Source: Bacteroidota bacterium
Lineage (GTDB): Bacteria; Bacteroidota; Ignavibacteria; Palsa-1295
Assembly: GCA_025363505.1 (NCBI GenBank)
Contig: JANYDV010000147.1
Location: 1 to 18,499, forward strand
Reading direction: 5' to 3'
Length of the DNA: 18,499 bases
Numbering within the stretch: the first letter of the stretch is position 1; each line of letters opens with the position of its first letter. The notes below the pieces were generated by a model, which ran no database searches, was not told the origin of the DNA, and was given only the letters and a program-made list of their open reading frames with translations. Shown here one piece after another: positions 8,028 through 14,337 of this stretch. A program made the position numbers and the translations under genes.

Positions 8028-8681
8028 TTATGGATTACGACTGAGACTTTCGCTCGGAAGTGCAGTTTTATCTTCCAACGATCGAAGCCCAAATGATACA
8101 CCGTCAGCATTGGCGTGTTTATCTCTGTTATCATTAGCACCGCCAATCACCACTGCATCTTCAAGCACTTCGGTCATATTTCCAACGAGCCTACAAAACA
8201 GGCTCATCCCGATTACTCTTTTAAGATACGCTGAAAAGAAAAAATGTTGCAGTTTATCACGATCTTCACGAGTTGCCGAATACAAATATGTCGGCAGTGC
8301 CGACGTTCGTTCCTGAAAATGTGTTTCCGATTCAAGCGTTAACGGAATATTCAGTACCAGCCCAAAGGGTAAGCGAAGCGGAATAGACCGATGATCAAGC
8401 ACTGCTACACCTGAAGCCAGCAACGCACGTTTGCTTCGTCCGTTGCAGAGTGCGTATGATAATTCATAGATCATATTCATTGCCGTCGTATCAGCAATCT
8501 GTTCTTTATATTTTTTCCATTGATTTGATCGAAGCAACAGTCGCATTTCTAATCCTTCTTCATATCCTGAGGGTAAAATGGTTTGCAACACAACAGTCCC
8601 GATTTGGTCTGCAACCGATTGCGAACGTGCCGTCAGCGAAAATGTGATCATCAGAGCAATCACCACCAATCGTTTGTACAT
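8028..8681 (-). CDS. Exported protein of unknown function with an HF...E...D..AN..G signature
   Basis: The 217-residue product starts with a signal peptide (MYKRLVVIALMITFSLTARS, basic n-region and hydrophobic core). The rest has no domain I can name with confidence. The C-terminal third shows DKLQHFFFSA (142-151), an acidic EVLEDAV (171-177) and DKHANADGVSFG (187-198). The order DK-xx-HF, E, then D-xx-AN-xx-G is reminiscent of the YfiM/DUF2279 family of small bacterial envelope proteins, where the same spaced residues recur; this is a resemblance only. The central part (LDHRSIPLRLPFGLVLNIPLTL) looks like beta strands. The gene begins 4 nt after the stop of the glycerate-kinase-like gene and ends 6 nt before the lipoprotein gene, so it is probably co-expressed with both. 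Envelope location is inferred from the signal peptide. Confidence 0.7.
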   Translation of the reverse strand: MYKRLVVIALMITFSLTARSQSVADQIGTVVLQTILPSGYEEGLEMRLLLRSNQWKKYKEQIADTTAMNMIYELSYALCNGRSKRALLASGVAVLDHRSIPLRLPFGLVLNIPLTLESETHFQERTSALPTYLYSATREDRDKLQHFFFSAYLKRVIGMSLFCRLVGNMTEVLEDAVVIGGANDNRDKHANADGVSFGLRSLEDKTALPSESLSRNP

Positions 8682-8685
8682 CGTA

Positions 8686-9867
8686 TCAGATTTCTAACGG
8701 CGAGTCTTCAGCAATTCTGGTAAAGAGTTTTTCCAGACGTGCACTAAAGTATCTTCGTTGCTCGGCAGCAGGGGCATTTGGCGCCAACGGCTCGAAAAAC
8801 AACGGAACATTCACCAATGCGTGCACGGCTTGTATCATTGGAAATTTTTTTCTGTATCTGGTCTCCACTCCTGCTTTTGCTGCGTCATTGGTAATGACGA
8901 TTGTCGGTACGTTATATTGCAAAAGCCACTGCATCACTACTTTTGATGAGTTTGGTGCTTTTTCGCTTGCAATATCTTCTAACTGATCAGCAAAAAAGAA
9001 TGCGGTTCCCCCTGAGCCGGCGAGCTTCGCTTGGAGATCGACGAGTTGGAGTGCTAATTCACTGCCGTCAGAGATTTCGGCATTCAAAAATAATTTTGCG
9101 CCGAACTCGATACAGCTTCCGCTATAATCCACTTCCAGAGGCGGCAACTTCATCCCAAGGTCACGACATGCAAGCTCGGCTATGCGATTTAACTCTTGTT
9201 CATAGACCAAGTCATCAACACTTACTTGCTGTGTTCTTTTTGGTGAAAGCAATCCTTCAGAGCGAAGTAAATATGTTTTTGCTGTTAAGAATTGGAATGG
9301 TTTTCCTGAAAGATCCATCGAAGCCACATCCCGAAACGGCGTTGCCTTTTTAAAATCAAGTTCTTTCCCATTTTTGTCAAGAAACTTCACTCCGATTGCT
9401 TGCGCCATACCGAACCCGGCATCGCGGGCAAGAGGCTCGTCCCAAGCCAAGAAAATAGAATGCGCACCTTCATCGAGAACATCTTGCATGAGTTCGCCGA
9501 TACCATAGGTCGTGCCCCAGAACTCAAAGTTTTTAATTTTTCCGCTCTTTGGTGATGCTAACGGATACTCAGGACGTTTTGCAATATGCGCCATTTCTAT
9601 AACACCGACCGTCCCGTTATCTCCGGCAAATCCAATTGGGACAATCAATTGCTCGCCCGAAGCCGAAGTTGCTTCGACTTCTAAGAACGAGCCGAGCGTT
9701 GCGGTCACCAATTGGTCGATCGTCCCTGCTTCACCGCTGACAAGCGGATACTGCCGAACGTTCGATGTTTTTAGCGTTGCACGAATTTGTTTTGCCGCGA
9801 GTGATGAAACTTCGCCGCTGGTAAATGCGGAGCACTTACGAGAAATAATAGAGAATGGCTGCTGCAC
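8686..9867 (-). CDS. Glycerate-kinase-like (GlxK family) protein with degenerate active-site signatures
   Basis: Active GlxK enzymes phosphorylate D-glycerate in the cytoplasm. This 393-residue protein (the family is usually about 375-385) follows the fold along most of its length: VIEMAHIAKRP (89-99), FWGTTYGIGELM (117-128), GFGMAQAIGVKFLDKNG (151-167), LSGKP (186-190), and FGAKLFLNAEISDGSELALQ (255-274). The signatures that define the active site are altered. DSFKGSL is RKCSAFTS, ADGGEGT is VSGEAGT (43-49), the GGSATNDGG loop is DEPLARDAG (143-151), the CDVxNPLxG segment is missing, and ITGEGxLD is FFADQLED (291-298). It may be a pseudoenzyme or have changed substrate. A GTG at 9867 is the only plausible start, because an in-frame TAG lies shortly upstream; translation from it includes the first beta strand (FSIIS). 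The gene sits 50 nt after the GWxTD gene and 4 nt before an exported protein. Confidence 0.75.
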   Translation of the reverse strand: MQQPFSIISRKCSAFTSGEVSSLAAKQIRATLKTSNVRQYPLVSGEAGTIDQLVTATLGSFLEVEATSASGEQLIVPIGFAGDNGTVGVIEMAHIAKRPEYPLASPKSGKIKNFEFWGTTYGIGELMQDVLDEGAHSIFLAWDEPLARDAGFGMAQAIGVKFLDKNGKELDFKKATPFRDVASMDLSGKPFQFLTAKTYLLRSEGLLSPKRTQQVSVDDLVYEQELNRIAELACRDLGMKLPPLEVDYSGSCIEFGAKLFLNAEISDGSELALQLVDLQAKLAGSGGTAFFFADQLEDIASEKAPNSSKVVMQWLLQYNVPTIVITNDAAKAGVETRYRKKFPMIQAVHALVNVPLFFEPLAPNAPAAEQRRYFSARLEKLFTRIAEDSPLEI

Positions 9868-9917
9868 GTCTTGGGTAGATATAAACTATCAATATAAATA
9901 CTCTATGTGAATGCTAT

Positions 9918-11264
9918 TTATTGCCCGTCACGTTCCCAATGAAACGTACCCGGTGCTGGAAGCGGACCAGTCAAACGATAATCGTTGATCAAAAATTGAT
10001 CGACAAAATAATATCGTTGATTGAGATCGTAATACGTCCAGGTTTCGTATGGGCGCTGTCCGGCACTGTAAGCATTGCGATCGATGCTTGTTGGCGCCCC
10101 AAGCATTAAATAGACTTTACCGCGATCCGATCGCCAGCCGGGACCGAGATGATCGAAATGCTCATTGGCATATCGTACACGTTGGTAAAATACTTCCATC
10201 GGTCGCGTGGTGGTGGTCCCTCGATAGACATTCATTTTATCCCAAAACTCTCGTAAGGCAGCACGTTTCTCGTTTGAGGTCTGCGCAAACACGAGAGAGT
10301 CATACGCCCCACCTACGGCAATGACATATAATTGCTGTATAGATTCATCAAGGTCGGCGCTAACAAGGGGTACACCATGCCCGATACCTACTTGTAAGCG
10401 GTGATCGGAATGATTTTGTGAAGTCGAGAGAAGTTTTTTTAATTCGATCCCTGTATCAGAAATATTCGATGTCACAAACGAATGTAATAGGTAGGTCCCT
10501 GTCCAAAGATCCTCATTGGAAAAACGAGAAAACAATCGCATTGTGGTTCGACCGTCGGGCACAACGATCTTCGTAAGTCGGCTGATCTCAGCCCCTGCAT
10601 CGTCAGCAATTGAATGAATCACCCAAAACGGAACACTCTGCGGAGCATTATAGACTTCGAAAAATGCGCCTCCTTCTTGTGCAGAAACAGCAGAAATATC
10701 ATCTCCAATGTTAGGGGTCAAACGATTTCCGATCTTCGTACGATATAACAATAGATCACTGATCGAGAGCACGGGCACACTGAAAGAACGAGTTCGCCAA
10801 ATGGTATCACTCAGAAGTGCATTCTTTTTTGTGAGATCATTGATGCGAATTTGAATATGATAGTTATGTCCGCCAAGCAAACGCACACTATATTGCGAAG
10901 CATCGGCACGTGTTTGGTCGAGTTCTTTTAATTTTTCCCAAACAGTGGTCGGTAGTGACACACTATTTTCTTGCGTCTTGGAATACACCACTGATTCTGA
11001 TAGAGGGTCTTTGATCTCAATCGTTACAGTATAATCTGCAATATATCGATCAACAGCATTTTGAAAAAAAAGGAATGAATACGGAACAGCGACATAAATA
11101 TCCGTACGGACACTGTCTATCGAGTTAGGTGATTTGAGACTGATGAGTTCGTAACGAAAACGTTGCTCACGAATTTCTTCTTGAGCACGAGCAGAGCGTG
11201 CACAGACGATGGCTGCCAGAGCAAAAATAATGAAGAACACTCGGGGAGTGATCTTAGAGTACAT
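9918..11264 (-). CDS. Exported GWxTD-domain protein
   Basis: The roughly 448-residue product carries a C-terminal GWxTD domain, a domain of unknown function found mostly in the Chlorobi/Ignavibacteria/Bacteroidota group. The signature is GPGWRSDRGKVYLMLGAP (from 374), with Ser in place of the Thr that names the motif. The typical continuation follows: a conserved Y-E-x-W (YETWTYYDL) and RYYFVDQF. The N-terminal 28 residues form a signal peptide (basic MYSKITPR, hydrophobic core, cleavage after ARA), so the rest is expected in the periplasm or envelope. The middle region is beta-rich, with no other domain recognised. The open frame extends to 11327, but that would add 21 residues ahead of a good signal peptide. 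The ATG at 11264 overlaps the last 11 nt of rimO, which favours translational coupling. Molecular function is unknown. Confidence 0.82.
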   Translation of the reverse strand: MYSKITPRVFFIIFALAAIVCARSARAQEEIREQRFRYELISLKSPNSIDSVRTDIYVAVPYSFLFFQNAVDRYIADYTVTIEIKDPLSESVVYSKTQENSVSLPTTVWEKLKELDQTRADASQYSVRLLGGHNYHIQIRINDLTKKNALLSDTIWRTRSFSVPVLSISDLLLYRTKIGNRLTPNIGDDISAVSAQEGGAFFEVYNAPQSVPFWVIHSIADDAGAEISRLTKIVVPDGRTTMRLFSRFSNEDLWTGTYLLHSFVTSNISDTGIELKKLLSTSQNHSDHRLQVGIGHGVPLVSADLDESIQQLYVIAVGGAYDSLVFAQTSNEKRAALREFWDKMNVYRGTTTTRPMEVFYQRVRYANEHFDHLGPGWRSDRGKVYLMLGAPTSIDRNAYSAGQRPYETWTYYDLNQRYYFVDQFLINDYRLTGPLPAPGTFHWERDGQ

Positions 11265-12582
11265 CCCCTTGCAAATCAAAATCATCAGCACCGGTGACAA
11301 CCGCACTAACGATATCACCGACAACAAGTGCTTTCTGACTTGTTAGTTTGATCTCCGCATCAACTTCCGGTGCATCGGCTTCGGTGCGACCATAGAAAAT
11401 ATCATCTTCGCTTCGGTCAATCAGCACACGCAACGTTTTACCAATTTTTTCTTGATTGAGTTCTGAGGAAATATCACGCTGCAGTTCCATAAGTCGTGCT
11501 TGCCGACGAACTTTCTCCTCGTGTGAATGTGTATCTCCGAGCGTTTCGGCAGTGGTACCATCTTCGACCGAATATGTAAAGACACCAAGACGATCAAATC
11601 GCATCGTATCAACAAATTCTTCTAACTCGGCAAATTCTTGTTCACCTTCGGTTGGATAACCGACGATGAGTGTTGTCCGGAGTGCAATTCCGGGGACTTT
11701 CTCGCGAATCGTATGAATAATATTTTCAGTTGCCGTCCGAGTAATACCGCGACGCATAGATTTCAATACTTCGGTTGAGGCATGCTGAACTGGAATATCA
11801 AGATACTTTACAATCTTCTCTTCCGATGCCATCACCTCAAGAATATCGAGCGGAAATTTTGCGGGATAGGCATACATCAACCGAATCCACTCTATACCAT
11901 TGACTTTCACGAGCGCTCGTAGTAGGTCGCTGAGCATTCTGGTGCCGTTAATATCGAGACCATAATATGTCAGATCTTGCGCTATCAAAACAATTTCTTT
12001 CACACCGTTTGAAGCCAAGATCATCGCCTCGAAGGTTATTTCTTCGACTGACTTCGAGCGGTGACCGCCACGCATAATCGGGATCGCACAAAACGAGCAT
12101 GGATTATCGCAACCTTCGCTGATCTTGATATAGGCAAAATGTTTGGGTGTCGTGAGGATGCGTTCACCGAGCAAAAACCGCTGAAGATCAGGACCTGTTC
12201 GTTGTGGCGCATTTGGTACGATTGAACGAATGATCTTCTCAAAATCTTGTGTCCCAAAAAAGCCATCAACGTCGGGAAGTTCTTCTTGCAGATCGCTACG
12301 GTAACGTTCGGAGAGGCATCCTGCTACATAGACTTCCGAAACATTGCCCGTTTTTTTGAGTTCGAGTGCTTCTAAGATCGAGTCGATAGACTCGCGTTTT
12401 GCACTTTCGATAAAGCCGCAGGTATTGAGTATCACGATGTCGGCAAGGTGAGGGTCAAGCGTCAGTTCAACACCGGTTGAGCGCAACCCACCCATTAATA
12501 TCTCGGAATCAACGGTATTTTTCTCACATCCAAGCGTGACAATTGAGACTTTTTTTGGTTTGGTAATTAGCGTATTTGACAT
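11254..12582 (-). CDS. rimO: Ribosomal protein S12 methylthiotransferase RimO
   Basis: RimO is a radical-SAM enzyme that adds a methylthio group to a conserved aspartate of ribosomal protein S12, using two 4Fe-4S clusters. The 442 residues match the family length and layout. An N-terminal methylthiotransferase domain carries C19 (VTLGCEKN), C55 (LNTCGFI) and C89 (AGCLSER), which bind the auxiliary cluster. A radical-SAM core follows with C158-x3-C162-x2-C165 (EGCDNPCSFCAIP). A C-terminal TRAM domain (about 375-442) ends the protein. The LGCEKN(T)VDSE form of the N-terminal motif separates RimO from the tRNA-modifying MiaB. The start is the ATG at 12582. The gene heads the seven-gene minus-strand run, and its stop overlaps the start of the GWxTD gene by 11 nt. 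I could not recognise its promoter in the 74-bp spacer upstream. Confidence 0.95.
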   Translation of the reverse strand: MSNTLITKPKKVSIVTLGCEKNTVDSEILMGGLRSTGVELTLDPHLADIVILNTCGFIESAKRESIDSILEALELKKTGNVSEVYVAGCLSERYRSDLQEELPDVDGFFGTQDFEKIIRSIVPNAPQRTGPDLQRFLLGERILTTPKHFAYIKISEGCDNPCSFCAIPIMRGGHRSKSVEEITFEAMILASNGVKEIVLIAQDLTYYGLDINGTRMLSDLLRALVKVNGIEWIRLMYAYPAKFPLDILEVMASEEKIVKYLDIPVQHASTEVLKSMRRGITRTATENIIHTIREKVPGIALRTTLIVGYPTEGEQEFAELEEFVDTMRFDRLGVFTYSVEDGTTAETLGDTHSHEEKVRRQARLMELQRDISSELNQEKIGKTLRVLIDRSEDDIFYGRTEADAPEVDAEIKLTSQKALVVGDIVSAVVTGADDFDLQGDVL

Positions 12583-12644
12583 CAGCAGTAAAACACGGAT
12601 GTCATCGGTCTGGTGCTCTGCGTGCTCGTCTGCTCTATTTTTTG

Positions 12645-12652
12645 TAACTTTG
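12645..12652 (+). promoter_or_regulatory. Candidate -7 element (TAnnTTTG) directly upstream of the lamin-tail gene
   Basis: TAACTTTG is an exact match to the Bacteroidota -7 consensus TAnnTTTG. It ends four bases before the ATG at 12657, so transcription would begin at or very near the start codon and give a leaderless mRNA. No TTG is present at the expected distance upstream (around 12623-12625 reads TGC), so only half of the promoter is supported. Confidence 0.4.
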
Positions 12653-12656
12653 TAAT

Positions 12657-14336
12657 ATGCTACAACGAATATTATCTATTGTATTAATTACCGTTATGGC
12701 GGCGACATATACTTATGCGCAGAAGCATATAGTAATTAACGAAGCGATGTATGCCCCGATAGCACCGGAACCGGAATGGATTGAGCTCTACAACATTGAT
12801 ACCGTCGCGATCAATATCAATAATTGGCGCCTTTCTGATAAGATCACTACTCTCAAATTCCCGAATATTATTTTTCCGCCGAACAGTTATATTCTTGTCA
12901 CCAAAGATAGTAATTCACTCAAAGCGAAATATCATTTGTCAGATGTGAGGATCATACAAGGAAAACTACCCAGCTACAATAATGATGGCGATCAGATCAT
13001 TTTGAGTGATTCTGTAAATATTACCATTGATAGTTTTGAATATAATCTGAAATGGGGCGGGCTCGGAGGAAAATCGCTCGAACGCTTTGACGCTGAACGA
13101 CAAAGTGATTCAGCAAATTTTATTTCTTCGATTGCTGATTCGGGTGCTACGCCCGGATCGGCAAACTCGATACGTCGTCGTGACCATGACCTCGCCGCAT
13201 CACGAATAGACATCATATCAAATAAAGCTAATACTGACACACTTGCACTGGTCATCCAAAACCGAGGAAGAATTGCGACAAATCATATTTCTTACAAACT
13301 ACTCCGAAGAGGCAGTCCCATTCCTATAGCACTGGGAGCTTCGACGAATACTATTCTACCGTTTGGCTATGAAATCATTTATGTTGATTTGACCGCTGCG
13401 CCGCGAGGGGCTAGCTCCCTGATACTTATTGCTGATAATATAGATGACGAATTTCACAGAAATGATACCCTGTCGCAAGATGTCTATCTTCCGATACCCG
13501 AAGGAGCCGTAGTTGTAAATGAATTGATGGTCGAGCCTGTTTCTGCTTCTTGTCAATGGGTTGAACTCTATAATCGCAGTAATAATATCATTAATCTTGG
13601 TGGGTCCTCAATTAGTGTTTCGCAAACAGATACTTCCTACCAATTTTCTATTGACTCATTGACGATCATGCCAAAGAATTATGCTATTGTTGCAGCATCG
13701 CCGAAAATATTTTCAAGCTATAACAGTCTTCGTCCATCAGAGCATATTTTTGTGGAGAATACTTCAACCTTACATTTACAAAAAGATCGGGGCGGGGTGT
13801 GTATAAAAAATAGCAACGGATCACTGATTGATAGTATGTACTTTGACAACAGCTATTATTCTACACATTTATCTTCAATAACCGGAATATCTCTTGAGCG
13901 AAAGCATGGATCGTCAAGTAGCACACAAAAGAATAATTGGGGTTCGTGCGTTGATGATCTTGGGGCGACTCCACTTGCAGTAAATTCTTTATCACTTGAC
14001 TCAGCAAACATTCATCCGGTGATGCGAGTAAGTGTTTCGCCAAATCCGTTTTCCCCTGATGATGATCATTTTGAAGATGAAATGACTATCGCCATTGAGC
14101 TACCGAGCGAAAATGAAGAAGTAGTATCGATTAAATTATATAACGAACGCGGACAAATATCAAGAACGATAGCCCAAGACCACCGAACAGTAAAAATAGG
14201 TACTTTTTCTTTTGACGGAAAAGATGACCACGAAATTCCATTGCCAATAGGATTGTACACGTTAGTGGTGTTATCAAATAGCGGATCATTTCAAAGCACC
14301 AGAACAGGCATAGTGATTGCCAAACGGCAGAAATGA
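12657..14336 (+). CDS. Secreted protein with two lamin-tail domains and a C-terminal FlgD/T9SS-type Ig-like domain
   Basis: This 559-residue protein has a signal peptide (1-21, ending TYAQ). Two lamin-tail domains (LTD) follow. The first, from about 24, opens with HIVINEAMYAP and EWIELYN (40-46). The second, from about 284, opens with VVVNELMVEP and QWVELYN (300-306). Each is closed by a similar tail: KSLERFDA ... DSGATPGSANS (139-171) and ISLERKHG ... DLGATPLAVNS (411-444). Between them, 180-280 looks like a CARDB-type beta sandwich (QNRGRIATNHISYKL). The C-terminal part (about 458-559: VSVSPNPFSPDDD ... IKLYNERG ... LPIGLYTLVVLS) resembles FlgD-type Ig and gliding-associated C-terminal domains used for export in this group. 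It is the only plus-strand gene in the window, divergent from rimO and convergent with the 1250-residue gene (one base between stops). LTD proteins of this type are extracellular; the ligand or role is unknown. Confidence 0.88.
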   Translation: MLQRILSIVLITVMAATYTYAQKHIVINEAMYAPIAPEPEWIELYNIDTVAININNWRLSDKITTLKFPNIIFPPNSYILVTKDSNSLKAKYHLSDVRIIQGKLPSYNNDGDQIILSDSVNITIDSFEYNLKWGGLGGKSLERFDAERQSDSANFISSIADSGATPGSANSIRRRDHDLAASRIDIISNKANTDTLALVIQNRGRIATNHISYKLLRRGSPIPIALGASTNTILPFGYEIIYVDLTAAPRGASSLILIADNIDDEFHRNDTLSQDVYLPIPEGAVVVNELMVEPVSASCQWVELYNRSNNIINLGGSSISVSQTDTSYQFSIDSLTIMPKNYAIVAASPKIFSSYNSLRPSEHIFVENTSTLHLQKDRGGVCIKNSNGSLIDSMYFDNSYYSTHLSSITGISLERKHGSSSSTQKNNWGSCVDDLGATPLAVNSLSLDSANIHPVMRVSVSPNPFSPDDDHFEDEMTIAIELPSENEEVVSIKLYNERGQISRTIAQDHRTVKIGTFSFDGKDDHEIPLPIGLYTLVVLSNSGSFQSTRTGIVIAKRQK

Positions 14337-14337
14337 T

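Larger units (their letters stand above)
3190..12582 (-). other. Predicted seven-gene transcription unit from rimO to the AddB-like nuclease
   Basis: Seven minus-strand genes follow one another with junctions of -11, +50, +4, +6, +2 and +3 nt (rimO, GWxTD protein, glycerate-kinase-like protein, three small exported proteins, nuclease). No terminator-like hairpin with a T tract was seen between them. A single transcript from the 12583-12656 spacer is the simplest reading. The 50-nt AT-rich gap at 9868-9917 is the only place with room for an internal promoter, and no convincing one was recognised there. Confidence 0.65.

Noticed and set aside
8901..9353. 150-codon plus-strand open frame
   Set aside because: Entirely opposite the glycerate-kinase-like gene and with no recognisable protein features.
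9868..9917. Internal promoter in the AT-rich 50-nt gap before the glycerate-kinase-like gene
   Set aside because: TAGTTTAT is only a partial match to TAnnTTTG and no correctly spaced TTG accompanies it.
11265..11327. N-terminal extension of the GWxTD protein up to 11327
   Set aside because: It overlaps rimO further and precedes a standard signal peptide starting at 11264.
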